This document shows, piece by piece, positions 9,097 through 18,046 of a stretch of 64,000 nt of DNA. The stretch spans positions 1,116,001 to 1,180,000 of the forward strand of contig NZ_CP090207.1 in assembly GCF_021397715.1 (NCBI RefSeq). Direction: 5' to 3'. The notes beneath the pieces are model-generated. The model was given only the letters and a program-made list of their open reading frames with translations, ran no database searches and was not told the origin of the DNA. The position numbers and the translations under genes are program-made. Positions within the stretch are counted from its first letter, which is position 1. Each line of letters starts with the position of its first letter. The stretch is from Pantoea agglomerans (GTDB lineage Bacteria > Pseudomonadota > Gammaproteobacteria > Enterobacterales > Enterobacteriaceae).

Positions 9097-10064
9097 TCGA
9101 TACCCCGCAACGCCGCTCGCGCCTCTGGCCGCTCTGGCTGCTGGCGGCGCTGCTGCTGGCTGGCGGTACGCTCATCTGGCTTAACTGGCCGCAAATCCTG
9201 CTGCAAAGCGTGTTGTGGCAGAAAGATCTGCATCGACAGATGACCCAGCTGTTACAGCAGGTCGCTGAACAGCCCCAGCAGGCGGGAGTGACGCTGGTGC
9301 TGTTCAGTCTGTTGTATGGCGTGCTGCATGCGCTGGGACCGGGTCACGGCAAAGTGGTGATTACCACTTTTCTGGCCACCCATCCGGCCAGAGTGAAGAC
9401 CAGTATCAGGCTGACGCTGCTGGCGTCGCTGCTACAGGGGTCGGTGGCTATCGTGCTGGTCACGGTGATGCTGGTGCTGCTGCAGACCTCATCGCGCCAG
9501 CTGCATCTCAGCAGTTTCTGGCTGGAGAAGGGCAGTTATCTGCTGGTGGTCGGACTGGGGATCTGGATCGGTTATCGCGCGCTGCGATCGCTGTGGCAGG
9601 CGTTACGTCCGCGTCCGGCTATCGTCTTTCGGGCGCTCCATCCTGATCATCAGCATGATGCGCACTGCGGATGCGGTCATGCGCATCTGCCATCGCCACA
9701 GCAGATCAACGATGCGGTTAGCGTGAAAACCCAGTGGCTGGTAGTGGTATCGATGGGGCTGCGTCCCTGTTCCGGCGCGATCATGATGCTGCTGTTTGCC
9801 AAAGTGATTGGTGTGTATGCCTGGGGCGTGCTGTCAGCCGCCGTGATGGCGCTGGGGACTGCGCTGACGATCTCGGCCATAGGTTTGCTGGTCCAGCGCG
9901 CCCGAGTGGTCGCACAGCGGCTGACTCAATCCCGCCAGCGCGGACAGGCGTCTCTGCTGTTACCCCTGCTGGCGCTGGTGGGCAGCCTGATTTTAATCAT
10001 GGCCGGCATCGCATTGTGGCAATCAGCCCAGCCTGCCTTTAGCGGCGGTATTCGGCCTTTATGA
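9087..10064 (+). CDS. zevB: ZevB-like NicO-family metal permease
   Basis: 325 residues, about six to seven membrane helices, first near residues 13-32. Hallmarks of the NicO/RcnA family are visible: ALGPGHGKVVITTFLATHP in an early helix, a His/Cys-rich cytoplasmic or periplasmic loop (HPDHQHDAHCGCGHAH, near residues 190-205) and SMGLRPCSGAIM in a later helix. The partner DUF1007 gene overlaps upstream, the arrangement of H. influenzae zevAB (zinc import). RcnA, a Ni/Co exporter, is the main alternative, but it lacks the DUF1007 partner. The stop is followed by 200 bp without a gene. Confidence 0.8.
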   Translation: MSVIDTPQRRSRLWPLWLLAALLLAGGTLIWLNWPQILLQSVLWQKDLHRQMTQLLQQVAEQPQQAGVTLVLFSLLYGVLHALGPGHGKVVITTFLATHPARVKTSIRLTLLASLLQGSVAIVLVTVMLVLLQTSSRQLHLSSFWLEKGSYLLVVGLGIWIGYRALRSLWQALRPRPAIVFRALHPDHQHDAHCGCGHAHLPSPQQINDAVSVKTQWLVVVSMGLRPCSGAIMMLLFAKVIGVYAWGVLSAAVMALGTALTISAIGLLVQRARVVAQRLTQSRQRGQASLLLPLLALVGSLILIMAGIALWQSAQPAFSGGIRPL

Positions 10065-10266
10065 GTTTAAACCGCAGCGGGAATTAAATTGCCCCTGCTA
10101 GCACACCTTCACTAATTTCTTTAAATTCACATCTTTATTTTTTTCTCGCGCTGTAACGGTGGTGAAATGCCTCTTCACTGTCTACGCTGTTATTACCAAA
10201 ACGGCATTCTCTGCCGGGATGATAAAAACCAGAGCACCTTTCTGTTTGTTGCGAGGAGAATATTTC
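10065..10266 (+). other. AT-rich intergenic stretch before the four-helix membrane protein
   Basis: No gene, hairpin terminator or recognised operator seen. It is noticeably AT-rich around 10110-10145 and ends in GCGAGGAGAA, the ribosome-binding site of the next gene. Confidence 0.5.
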
Positions 10267-11280
10267 ATGGCTGATACCCGTATTAATAATGGCTATACCG
10301 AAACGCTGGCAACCGGGCCAGCGGGATTACCGCTCAAACGTATTTCCTGGAGTGCTGTCTTTGCCGGGGTAATTTGTGCGCTGATCGTTCACATCATATT
10401 GACGCTGCTGGGAACGGCTATTGGCGCCACCACTATTGACCCGATGAAGGAACAGAATCCTTTAGACGGTCTGGGTACCGGCGCGCTGGTCTGGACGGCC
10501 ATTGAAATGCTGGTGGCGATGGCGGCCGGTAGCTATGTGGCGGGTCGCCTGGCGCAGCGCGAAGGGGCACTGCACGGCTTACTGATGTTTGGCCTTAGCA
10601 CAATTTTCACTATTTACCTGGCGATTGCGCTGGCAAGTAGCGTATTGGGCGGCGCGATGAATATTGTCGGCTCCGGTTTCCAGGCATTGGGTAGTGGTAT
10701 TTCCGCAGCAGCGCCTTCGGTAACCCAAATGGCGAAAGATAAGTTGCAGGAAAGCAATATTAATTTAAATGATCTGCAGAATGAACTGGAAACTACGCTG
10801 CGTCAGACCGGTAAGCCGGAATTACAGCCTGAGAATTTAAAGCAGGATGCAAATAACGAAGCGCAGAATGCAGAGAACCAGGCTAACAACACGGCTAACC
10901 ATCCTCAGACGGCGGATACTGATCTGACTAACTGGTTAAAAGGCGTGATGGATCGTCATTCAGATACATTACAGGCTGCCGATCGTGATGCGCTGAAAAA
11001 TATTATTAAAGCGCGTACCGGTAAAAGTGATCAGGAAGTGGATCAGATCGTCGCGCAGACCGAAAAGAGCTATCAGCAGGCAGTACAGAAATATCAGGAA
11101 CTGAAGCAGCAGGCTGAGCAGAAAGCACGTGAAGCGGCAGAGAAGGCAGCAGCAGCGACGGCGAAAGCCAGCTGGTATGCACTGATTCTGTTGATTATCG
11201 AAGCGGTGCTGGCCGGTGTGATGGGCATGGTGGGTCGTCGTACTCAGCCTCGTCAGGTGTTGTCACACGAACGTCGTTAA
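10267..11280 (+). CDS. Uncharacterized membrane protein, helix-rich with C-terminal coiled coil
   Basis: I do not recognise a named family with certainty. 337 residues from ATG 10267, chosen because GAGGAGA lies seven bases upstream; an in-frame upstream extension has no such site. Four hydrophobic segments are visible: about 26-54, 70-95, 102-130 and 314-332. Residues 140-310 are polar, Gln/Asn/Ala-rich and predicted helical, with a Lys/Ala/Glu coiled coil at 275-310 (KAREAAEKAAAATAKA). Segments 1-3 are Gly/Ala-rich with small-residue patterns (GTAIGA, AGSYVAGR). The middle of the gene uses more AT-rich codons than its neighbours. It stands alone, ending in a bidirectional terminator. An envelope or stress role is only a guess. 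Confidence 0.75.
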   Translation: MADTRINNGYTETLATGPAGLPLKRISWSAVFAGVICALIVHIILTLLGTAIGATTIDPMKEQNPLDGLGTGALVWTAIEMLVAMAAGSYVAGRLAQREGALHGLLMFGLSTIFTIYLAIALASSVLGGAMNIVGSGFQALGSGISAAAPSVTQMAKDKLQESNINLNDLQNELETTLRQTGKPELQPENLKQDANNEAQNAENQANNTANHPQTADTDLTNWLKGVMDRHSDTLQAADRDALKNIIKARTGKSDQEVDQIVAQTEKSYQQAVQKYQELKQQAEQKAREAAEKAAAATAKASWYALILLIIEAVLAGVMGMVGRRTQPRQVLSHERR

Positions 11281-11301
11281 TTCACGCTAACATCAGGCAA
11301 T

Positions 11302-11330
11302 AAAAAAGGCGGCTGATAAGCCGCCTTTTT
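11302..11330. terminator. Bidirectional terminator between the membrane protein gene and suhB
   Basis: A 12-base arm AAAAAAGGCGGC pairs with GCCGCCTTTTT across TGATAA. Runs of A on one side and T on the other allow use in both directions, fitting the convergent genes. Confidence 0.9.
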
Positions 11331-11342
11331 CTCTGCTGTCGC

Positions 11343-12146
11343 TTAGCGTTTTAACGCTTCGCTCAGCTCTTCACGCATGTTTGACAGCATCGCTTTCACC
11401 ACACGTGGGTTACCCGCCACGATGTTACCGGAATGCAGATAACCGTGGTTACCGGTGAAGTCAGTGACCAGACCACCCGCTTCACGCACCAGCAGTTCAC
11501 CGGCAGCAAAATCCCACGGCTTCAGGCCAATCTCAAAATAGCCATCAACGCGACCGGCAGCCACATACGCCAGATCCAGCGCAGCTGAACCGGTACGACG
11601 GAAATCGGCGCACTGGGTAAACAGTTTAGTGAGGATGTTCATATAGGCTGGCGCGTGCTGCTTCAGTTTGAACGGGAAGCCGGTGGCCAGAATGGTGCCA
11701 TCCAGATCGCGAGCGATGCTACCGCGCAGACGGTATCCGTTGAGCTGAGCGCCCTGGCCGCGTACGGCACTGAACAGTTCATTACGCATTGGATCGTAAA
11801 CCACCGCGACTTCAGTGCGGCCTTTAATGCGCACGGCGATGGAAACAGCAAAGTGGGGCAGGCGTTTGATGAAGTTGGTAGTGCCATCCAGCGGATCGAT
11901 AACCCATTGAATGTCCTGATCCTCACCCGCCAGTTCACCGCTTTCTTCGGTGATGATGGTATGTTTCGGGTAAGATTTACGAATCACTTCGATAATCAGG
12001 CGTTCTGCTTCACGGTCAACATTCGTTACGAAGTCGTTGCTGCCTTTCTGGCTGGCTTCGACGGCGTCCGGGGTTTCATAATTCTTGGCAATTAAATTTC
12101 CGGCCTTGCGCGCTGCGCGCACGGCAATGTTGAGCATTGGATGCAT
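11343..12146 (-). CDS. suhB: SuhB, inositol-1-monophosphatase family and Nus factor
   Basis: 267 residues, the E. coli length, nearly identical in motif regions: metal-binding EESGE near 68-72, DPLDGTTNF near 84-92 and the C-terminal KPWDFAAGELLVREAGG. The enzyme dephosphorylates inositol 1-phosphate, but its physiological role in E. coli is as part of the rRNA antitermination complex and in control of ribosome biogenesis. ATG 12146 gives the canonical MHPMLNIAVRAARKAG start. Divergent from trmJ, as in E. coli. Confidence 0.97.
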   Translation of the reverse strand: MHPMLNIAVRAARKAGNLIAKNYETPDAVEASQKGSNDFVTNVDREAERLIIEVIRKSYPKHTIITEESGELAGEDQDIQWVIDPLDGTTNFIKRLPHFAVSIAVRIKGRTEVAVVYDPMRNELFSAVRGQGAQLNGYRLRGSIARDLDGTILATGFPFKLKQHAPAYMNILTKLFTQCADFRRTGSAALDLAYVAAGRVDGYFEIGLKPWDFAAGELLVREAGGLVTDFTGNHGYLHSGNIVAGNPRVVKAMLSNMREELSEALKR

Positions 12147-12278
12147 CGGTATCTCTCGCTGGATGTTAAAGAACGGGGAAAACGGCGCGGAGTATAGCAG
12201 CGTGTTCGGTAAATGTCCTGCTTTATGTTAGCATTCACGCCACTGATTTTACTGACCCGTTGCTGAGACTCCTCATTA

Positions 12279-13031
12279 ATGCTGCAAAATATTCGTATCG
12301 TGCTGGTTGAAACCTCTCACACCGGCAACATGGGCTCCGTTGCCCGCGCCATGAAAACCATGGGCCTGACCAACCTCTATCTGGTTAACCCACTGGTGAA
12401 ACCCGATTCACAGGCGATTTCTCTCGCCGCCGGTGCCAGTGATGTGATTGGCGACGCTAAAATCGTCGACTCACTGGATGAAGCCATCGCGGGCTGTAGC
12501 CTGGTGGTCGGCACCAGCGCCCGTTCCCGTTCGCTGCCGTGGCCGATGCTGGATGCGCGCGAATGCGGCGTGAAAAGTGTGGAAGAGGGCCAGCAGGCTC
12601 CGGTGGCGCTGGTGTTTGGTCGTGAGCGCGTCGGCCTGACCAATGAAGAGCTGCAGAAGTGTCATTACCATGTCGCCATTCAGGCCAACCCGGAATACAG
12701 CTCGCTGAACCTGGCAATGGCAGTACAGATCATCGCCTATGAAGTGCGCATGGCCTGGCTGCAGGCGCAGGAACAGGCCAGCCCGCAACCGCAGTATACG
12801 GAGTCGCCTTATCCACTGGTGGATGACCTTGAACGCTTCTATCAGCACATGGAACAGATGATGCTGAACAGCGGCTTTATCCGCGAAGCCAATCCGGGTC
12901 AGGTGATGAGCAAACTGCGTCGTCTTTATACCCGTGCGCGGCCAGAACGTGATGAACTTAACATCCTGCGCGGGATGCTTTCGTCGTTTGAAAAGCGGAA
13001 AAACGAGAAGAAAGAAGAAGATAATAGTTGA
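12279..13031 (+). CDS. trmJ: tRNA (cytidine/uridine-2'-O)-methyltransferase TrmJ
   Basis: 250 residues (E. coli 246). A SPOUT methyltransferase that 2'-O-methylates position 32 of several tRNAs using S-adenosylmethionine. N-terminal [26 protein letters not shown] contains the conserved substrate/catalytic Asn-Arg region. The trefoil-knot SAM site is seen as [15 protein letters not shown] and [13 protein letters not shown] lysine-rich C-terminal tail ([11 protein letters not shown]) follows. Its stop codon overlaps the first of the three IscR-like repeats, so the iscR promoter begins inside this gene. Confidence 0.96.
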   Translation: MLQNIRIVLVETSHTGNMGSVARAMKTMGLTNLYLVNPLVKPDSQAISLAAGASDVIGDAKIVDSLDEAIAGCSLVVGTSARSRSLPWPMLDARECGVKSVEEGQQAPVALVFGRERVGLTNEELQKCHYHVAIQANPEYSSLNLAMAVQIIAYEVRMAWLQAQEQASPQPQYTESPYPLVDDLERFYQHMEQMMLNSGFIREANPGQVMSKLRRLYTRARPERDELNILRGMLSSFEKRKNEKKEEDNS

Positions 13032-13098
13032 GTAAAATACCAGGTTAAATACTTGAGTGTTTTACCTGGTTAAATAGTTGACCAAATTACTCGGGAAT
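13024..13098 (+). promoter_or_regulatory. iscR promoter with three end-to-end 25-bp IscR-like sites
   Basis: Three 25-bp units abut exactly: 13024-13048, 13049-13073 and 13074-13098. Against the type 1 IscR consensus (ATASYYGACTRWWWYAGTC and six more bases) I count 18, 18 and 22 matches of 25. Units 1 and 2 share 19 of 25 bases, both starting ATA(G/C)TTGAGT and ending GGTTAA. Unit 3 contains TTGACC (13078-13083), a possible -35 hexamer; the expected -10 position is weak. In E. coli [2Fe-2S]-IscR represses its own operon from such sites. Confidence 0.75.
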
Positions 13099-13161
13099 GT
13101 CAGACTTGCCAGCATCTTTTGCAAATCCTCCGATAACCGGACGCTATTGAGGTCGTACGCT

Positions 13162-13659
13162 ATGAGACTGACATCTAAAGGACGTTATGCCGTAACTGCT
13201 ATGCTGGACGTTGCCCTTCACTCCCATGAAGGCCCGGTTCCGCTGGCTGATATTTCTGAACGTCAGGGCATTTCGCTGTCGTATCTCGAGCAGTTATTCT
13301 CCCGATTGCGTAAAAATGGCTTAGTTTCCAGCGTGCGCGGTCCGGGCGGCGGTTATCTGTTAGGCAAAGAATCAAATGCTATCGCCGTCGGTGAAGTGAT
13401 CACCGCGGTCGATGAGTCGGTTGACGCCACCAAATGCCAGGGCAAAGAAGGCTGCCAGGGCGGCGAGCGTTGCCTGACACACGTCCTGTGGCGCGATCTG
13501 AGCGTGCGTATCAGTGACTTCCTGAACAATATTACCCTGGCTGAGCTGGTGAATAATCAGGAGATCCTTGACGTGGCCGATCGTCAGAACGCCAATGACA
13601 ATCGTCGCTTCCAGAGCCCGCGCGCTCAGGAAATCAACGTCAATCTGCGCGCCTCGTAA
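13162..13659 (+). CDS. iscR: Fe-S-dependent regulator IscR
   Basis: 165 residues (E. coli 162). An Rrf2-family winged-helix repressor and sensor of Fe-S status. The N-terminal HTH (residues 1-65) includes [16 protein letters not shown] and SVRGPGGGY. All four cluster ligands are kept at E. coli positions: C92, C98, C104 and H107 ([17 protein letters not shown]). ATG 13162 gives canonical [14 protein letters not shown] with GAGGT upstream. Its operon is severely reduced (only iscS follows), so its remaining targets are probably elsewhere, such as suf. In E. coli the apo form activates suf. Confidence 0.97.
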   Translation: MRLTSKGRYAVTAMLDVALHSHEGPVPLADISERQGISLSYLEQLFSRLRKNGLVSSVRGPGGGYLLGKESNAIAVGEVITAVDESVDATKCQGKEGCQGGERCLTHVLWRDLSVRISDFLNNITLAELVNNQEILDVADRQNANDNRRFQSPRAQEINVNLRAS

Positions 13660-13747
13660 TCCCCGCTGTTGCGGCCCTAACTGCTAACGCGGGCGGGGCC
13701 GAATCTGCTATAAAGACGTATGATTTTTTATACGGAGCTGTAGCGCA
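13660..13747 (+). other. iscR-iscS leader with two possible hairpins
   Basis: An 88-base spacer. CCCGC near 13663 can pair with GCGGG near 13690, and CGTAT/ATACG (13717-13721 with 13730-13734) forms a small hairpin directly before the GGAG ribosome site of iscS. In E. coli the equivalent spacer mediates RyhB-dependent discoordination of iscR and iscS. Whether that holds here cannot be judged by eye. Confidence 0.4.
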
Positions 13748-14902
13748 ATGAAATTACCGATTTACCTGGATTATGCCGCCACCACGCCGGCCGATCCGCG
13801 TGTGGCCAGCAAAATGATGCAGTTTCTGACGCTGGATGGCACGTTCGGTAATCCGGCCTCCCGTTCTCACCGTTTTGGCTGGCAATCTGAAGAAGCGGTC
13901 GATGTGGCGCGCAATCAGGTGGCCGAACTGGTCAATGCCGATCCGCGTGAAATCGTTTTCACCTCGGGCGCCACCGAATCGGACAATCTTGCGATTAAAG
14001 GCGCAGCCCACGCTCATCAGGCGCGCGGCAAACATATCATCACCAGCCAGACTGAACACAAAGCCGTGCTCGACAGCTGCCAGCAGCTGGAGCGGGAAGG
14101 CTTTGATGTGACCTACCTGAAACCGGCCGCCAACGGCATGATCAGCCCTGACATGTTGCGTGACGCCCTGCGCGACGACACCATTCTGGTCTCGATCATG
14201 CACGTCAATAATGAAATCGGGGTGATTCAGGATATCGCTGCGTTTGGTGAGCTGTGCCGTGAACGCGACATTCTGTTTCATGTGGATGCCACCCAGAGCG
14301 TCGGCAAGCTGCCGATCGATCTCAGCCTGTTGCCGGTTGATTTGATGTCCTTTTCCGCCCACAAACTGTATGGTCCGAAAGGGATCGGTGCGCTCTATGT
14401 GCGTCGTAAACCGCGCGTGCAGATTGCCGCCCAGATCCACGGCGGTGGGCATGAGCGGGGTATGCGTTCGGGGACGCTGCCGGTACACCAGATTGTCGGA
14501 ATGGGCGAAGCCTATCAGATCGCGGCGCAAGAGCGTGAAACTGAAATGGCACGTCTGCAGAGCCTGCGCGACCGGCTGTGGCAGGGTATCAGTACGCTGC
14601 CAGGCGTCACGCTTAACGGTGACCTGCAGCACAGCGCGGCCACTATACTTAACCTCAGTTTCGCCGACGTTGAGGGTGAATCGCTGATCATGGCGCTGAA
14701 AGATCTGGCGCTCTCCTCCGGTTCGGCCTGTACGTCGGCCAGCCTGGAGCCCTCTTATGTCCTGCGGGCGCTGGGTGTCAGTGAAGAGCTGGCCCACAGT
14801 TCGCTGCGGTTTTCGCTTGGCCGTTTTACCACCGAAGAAGAGATCGATTACGCCATTGCGCTGGTGCAGAAATCGGTGACGCGTCTGCGCGCCTTAATGT
14901 AA
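13748..14902 (+). CDS. iscS: Cysteine desulfurase IscS, lacking the C-terminal IscU-docking tail
   Basis: 384 residues against 404 in E. coli, collinear without gaps until the end. PLP lysine K206 ([10 protein letters not shown], codon 14363) and persulfide cysteine C328 ([14 protein letters not shown], codon 14729) are present, so the enzyme should release sulfur from cysteine. It stops after [11 protein letters not shown], exactly where E. coli continues with 20 residues ending in EWAHH. That tail is known to be needed for IscU binding. iscU, iscA, hscB, hscA, fdx and iscX are all absent downstream. The TusA/ThiI-facing surface seems intact, suggesting a role in tRNA thiolation and thiamine synthesis. 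GGAG precedes the ATG. Confidence 0.93.
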   Translation: MKLPIYLDYAATTPADPRVASKMMQFLTLDGTFGNPASRSHRFGWQSEEAVDVARNQVAELVNADPREIVFTSGATESDNLAIKGAAHAHQARGKHIITSQTEHKAVLDSCQQLEREGFDVTYLKPAANGMISPDMLRDALRDDTILVSIMHVNNEIGVIQDIAAFGELCRERDILFHVDATQSVGKLPIDLSLLPVDLMSFSAHKLYGPKGIGALYVRRKPRVQIAAQIHGGGHERGMRSGTLPVHQIVGMGEAYQIAAQERETEMARLQSLRDRLWQGISTLPGVTLNGDLQHSAATILNLSFADVEGESLIMALKDLALSSGSACTSASLEPSYVLRALGVSEELAHSSLRFSLGRFTTEEEIDYAIALVQKSVTRLRALM

Positions 14903-15071
14903 CCGGCAGCTTACCGGCCTGATTCTGGAAACCGCGCCATTATTTGCGCTACGCTGGCATCCTCTGACGGAATCTGTTATCAGGTCTGTCTGCATCTTGC
15001 ATGTAACATCTTATTAAATCCGCTTTAACAATCGGGCTGGATGAAACGAATAACGTCTATGGAGCTTCGCG
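14903..15071 (+). other. Spacer at the site of the missing iscU-iscX genes
   Basis: 169 bp between iscS and pepB. I translated all three plus-strand frames and found no remnant of IscU, IscA, HscB/A, ferredoxin or IscX. It ends with the ATGGAGC ribosome-binding region of pepB. No transposon trace or direct repeat is obvious. Confidence 0.6.
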
Positions 15072-16358
15072 ATGACCACACAACCGATGAACATCACTCT
15101 TAGCAGCCAGCCCGCCGATGCGCGCTGGGGCGAAAAAGCCATTCTGAGCAGCAACGACAGCGGGATGACGCTGCACCTGACCGGCGCTGACGCGCTGATG
15201 ACCCTTCAGCGAGCCGGCCGCAAACTGGATAGCCAGGGTATCCGCCACGTGGCGCTGACCGGCGAAGGCTGGCACCTTGAGCAGTGCTGGGCATTCTGGC
15301 AAGGCTACCGCGGTCCGAAAGGGCAGCGTCAGGTTGAGTGGCCGACGCTGGGTGAGCATGAGCAGGCGGAATTTGATCGTCGTCTGAAAATTATCGACTG
15401 GGTACGCAACACCATCAACCTGCCGGCCGAAGAGCTGGGCCCGGAACAGCTGGCGCACACGGCTATCGATCTGATCAGCGAAGTGGGCGGCAGCGCCGTC
15501 AGCTATCGCATCACCAAAGGTGAGGATCTGCGGGTCCAGGGTTATATGGGCCTGCATACGGTGGGACGCGGTTCCAGCCGTCCGCCGGTGCTGCTGGCGC
15601 TCGACTTTAATCCAACCGGTGACGACAGCGCGCCGGTTTACGCCTGTCTGGTCGGCAAAGGTATTACCTTCGACACCGGCGGCTACAGCATGAAGCAGAG
15701 CAGCTTCATGGATTCGATGAAGTCCGATATGGGCGGCGCGGCCACCGTGACCGGTGCGCTGGCGATGGCCATTTCGCGCGGTCTGAATAAACGCGTCAAA
15801 CTTTACCTCTGCTGTGCCGACAACATGGTCAGCAGCAACGCCTTCAAACTGGGCGATATCATTCGCTATCGCAACGGCAAATCGGTGGAAGTAATGAACA
15901 CCGATGCGGAAGGACGCCTGGTACTGGCTGACGGTTTAATCGACGCCAGCGAGCAGAATCCGACGATGATCATCGACGCCGCCACCCTGACCGGTGCAGC
16001 TAAGACGGCGCTGGGTAACGATTATCACGCGCTGTTCACCTTTGATGAGGTGCTGGCGCAGTCGCTGATGGGCAGCGCGGTCAGTGAGAACGAGCCGTTC
16101 TGGCGTCTGCCGCTGGCCGAGTTCCATCGCAGCCATCTGCCGTCTAACTTTGCCGATCTCAATAATATCGCCAGCCCGGCACATGCGGCCGGTGCCAGCA
16201 GCGCGGCAGCGTTCCTCTCTTATTTCGTCAGCAACTACCAGCAGGGCTGGCTGCACATCGACTGTTCGGCGACCTACCGCAAAAGCGCGGTCGATCAGTG
16301 GGCCGCAGGCGCCACCGGCCTTGGTGTGCGCACGCTGGCTAACCTGTTACTGAAATAA
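15072..16358 (+). CDS. pepB: Peptidase B, M17 leucyl aminopeptidase family
   Basis: 428 residues (E. coli 427). A cytoplasmic dinuclear metal aminopeptidase that trims N-terminal residues, with broad specificity including acidic residues. The M17 signature [14 protein letters not shown] and the metal/catalytic segments FDTGGYSMK and SDMGGAATV are present. The N-terminal third is the usual regulatory domain. It normally follows iscX at the end of the isc operon; here it comes 169 bp after iscS and may have its own promoter. TGGAGC lies upstream of ATG 15072. Confidence 0.96.
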   Translation: MTTQPMNITLSSQPADARWGEKAILSSNDSGMTLHLTGADALMTLQRAGRKLDSQGIRHVALTGEGWHLEQCWAFWQGYRGPKGQRQVEWPTLGEHEQAEFDRRLKIIDWVRNTINLPAEELGPEQLAHTAIDLISEVGGSAVSYRITKGEDLRVQGYMGLHTVGRGSSRPPVLLALDFNPTGDDSAPVYACLVGKGITFDTGGYSMKQSSFMDSMKSDMGGAATVTGALAMAISRGLNKRVKLYLCCADNMVSSNAFKLGDIIRYRNGKSVEVMNTDAEGRLVLADGLIDASEQNPTMIIDAATLTGAAKTALGNDYHALFTFDEVLAQSLMGSAVSENEPFWRLPLAEFHRSHLPSNFADLNNIASPAHAAGASSAAAFLSYFVSNYQQGWLHIDCSATYRKSAVDQWAAGATGLGVRTLANLLLK

Positions 16359-16405
16359 GTGCTATTCCGCGGTGGCTTCAGCCGCCGCATTTTTAGAGAG
16401 TGACT

Positions 16406-17170
16406 ATGAACCGTCTTGAAGAGGTGCTGAAGCTGGCGGCGACCGAGCCAGCTCACCGGCCCGAATTTTTTCAACTGCTGCTGGAATCGGACGTCTGGGT
16501 GCCGGGCGAAAGCACCGCGCAGCAACTTGATGCCAGCACGCCGGTCGATCTGCAGCACTGGGAAAAAGAGGATGGCAGCAGCATCATTCCGTTTTTCAGT
16601 TCAGAACAGGCGATGAGCGACGCGGTCAGCACTGAGCAGGCTTATCTGCGTCTGCCGGTGCGCACGCTGTTTGAAATGACCCGCGGCGAAACGCTGTTTC
16701 TCAATCCTAAGTTACCGACCGGCAAAGAGTTCTCGCCTGCCGAAATCACTCATCTGCTGGCGGAAGAGGGCAGCGCCCTGAGTCAGCAAACGGTGCTGGA
16801 AGGCGGGCAGTCGCTGCTGTTGTCTGAAGTAGCCGAACCGCCCGCGCAGATGGTTGACTCGCTGACCCAGCTGTTCAGCAAATATAAACAGGTGCGTCGT
16901 GCGTTTATCGCCAGCATCCGTGAGCGGGCCGATGAAGCGCCGAACCTGCTGATTGGTATTGAAGCGGACAGCGACATTGAGGCGATCATTCAGGCGGCGG
17001 GTAGCGTAGCGATGGATACGCTGCCGGATGATGCGCCGGTGGATCTGTGCGAAGTGACGGTGGAAGATCGCGGCATCAGCCACTTCTTTACCGCCCACAT
17101 TACGCCGTTCTATGAGCGCCGCTGGGGCAGTTTCCTGCGCGACTTTAAAGGCAGCGAACGGATACTCTGA
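16406..17170 (+). CDS. sseB: SseB (enhanced serine sensitivity protein)
   Basis: 254 residues (E. coli 258). A cytoplasmic protein with an N-terminal SseB domain (residues 5-120) and a C-terminal SseB domain (about 130-250). Overexpression in E. coli alters serine sensitivity; the biochemical role is unknown. I start at ATG 16406 (MNRLEEVLKLAATEP), with AGAGAG just upstream; GTG 16400 would add two residues. It lies after pepB and is convergent with sseA, sharing the terminator region. Confidence 0.9.
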   Translation: MNRLEEVLKLAATEPAHRPEFFQLLLESDVWVPGESTAQQLDASTPVDLQHWEKEDGSSIIPFFSSEQAMSDAVSTEQAYLRLPVRTLFEMTRGETLFLNPKLPTGKEFSPAEITHLLAEEGSALSQQTVLEGGQSLLLSEVAEPPAQMVDSLTQLFSKYKQVRRAFIASIRERADEAPNLLIGIEADSDIEAIIQAAGSVAMDTLPDDAPVDLCEVTVEDRGISHFFTAHITPFYERRWGSFLRDFKGSERIL

Positions 17171-17172
17171 TG

Positions 17173-17205
17173 AAAAAAGAGCGGCGCAATGGCCGCTCTT
17201 TTTTT
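17173..17205 (+). terminator. Terminator after sseB
   Basis: Stem GAGCGGC/GCCGCTC (17179-17185 with 17192-17198), flanked by six A and seven T, so it can serve both sseB and the convergent sseA. The sseA stop codon lies in the T tract. Confidence 0.9.
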
Positions 17206-18046
17206 ACTTCGCAATCGGCAGGTCGTCGCGGCTGCCCCATTCACTCCAGGAACCGTCGTAAATCGCCGTCTGACGTGCGCCCAGCGCGGTCAGCGCCAGA
17301 ATCACCACCGCCGCCGTCACGCCCGAACCACAGCTCGCCACCACCGGTTTTTCCGGATCAACCCCGGCGCGCGTGAACAGATCGCGCAGCTCAGCCAGCG
17401 GTTTCAGTTCGCCATTGACCACCAGGCTGTTCCACGGCACATTCAGGCTGTTCGGAATGTGACCGCGCAGCAGACCGGGGCGTGGCTCATCCACTTCGGC
17501 GTTGAAACGATTGGCCGCACGAGCATCGATAATCTGTGCGCCGCCTTCATGACTGATCAGCAGGACATCGTTCAGCCGGCGGATCTGGCTTTCATCCGCG
17601 CTGGCTTCAAATTCGCCTTCCGGCAGCGAGACCGGACCCGTTGCAACCGGATAACCGGCCGCTTTCCAGCCCTGCAGGCCGCCGGCCAGAATCGAGACCT
17701 GCGCCACGCCAAAGAGGCGCAGCATCCACCAGGCGCGTGGCGCTGAGAACAGATTACCTTCGTCGTACACCACCAGATGTTTGTCGCTACTGATACCCAG
17801 CTCGCGCATCGCCACGGCAAAACGCTCGGCGCGCGGCAGCATGTGCGGATAGGGGCTGGTGTGATCCGACAGTTCTTCAATATTGAAGAAAGGCGCATCG
17901 GGCAGATGTTCCGCCAGATATTCGCCATTCACATCCCGGATCGTCTCCTGACCGGGCGGCAGCATACGGGTGTCCAGCACCTGCAGCGTCTCATCGTTGT
18001 AGTGTTCCTGTAACCAGTCGGCGGACACAAACAGTGGCGTCGTCAT
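17204..18046 (-). CDS. sseA: 3-mercaptopyruvate sulfurtransferase SseA
   Basis: 280 residues (E. coli 281). Two rhodanese domains; the second carries the active-site loop CGSGVTA with Cys239, the mercaptopyruvate type rather than the thiosulfate type. It transfers sulfur from 3-mercaptopyruvate to cyanide or thiol acceptors and can feed tRNA thiolation or H2S formation. The N-terminal domain has the usual inactive loop (DEGNLFSAPRAWW). Its position next to sseB is conserved in enterobacteria. Start ATG 18046 matches the family. Confidence 0.94.
   Translation of the reverse strand: MTTPLFVSADWLQEHYNDETLQVLDTRMLPPGQETIRDVNGEYLAEHLPDAPFFNIEELSDHTSPYPHMLPRAERFAVAMRELGISSDKHLVVYDEGNLFSAPRAWWMLRLFGVAQVSILAGGLQGWKAAGYPVATGPVSLPEGEFEASADESQIRRLNDVLLISHEGGAQIIDARAANRFNAEVDEPRPGLLRGHIPNSLNVPWNSLVVNGELKPLAELRDLFTRAGVDPEKPVVASCGSGVTAAVVILALTALGARQTAIYDGSWSEWGSRDDLPIAK

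Noticed and set aside
13024..13098. Three 25-bp tandem units considered as a short CRISPR-like or satellite repeat
   Set aside because: The units abut with no spacers, match the IscR consensus and lie in the iscR promoter, so operators explain them.
14903..15071. Possible pseudogene fragments of iscU, iscA or iscX
   Set aside because: No frame shows a motif of these proteins; nothing beyond a spacer is supportable.
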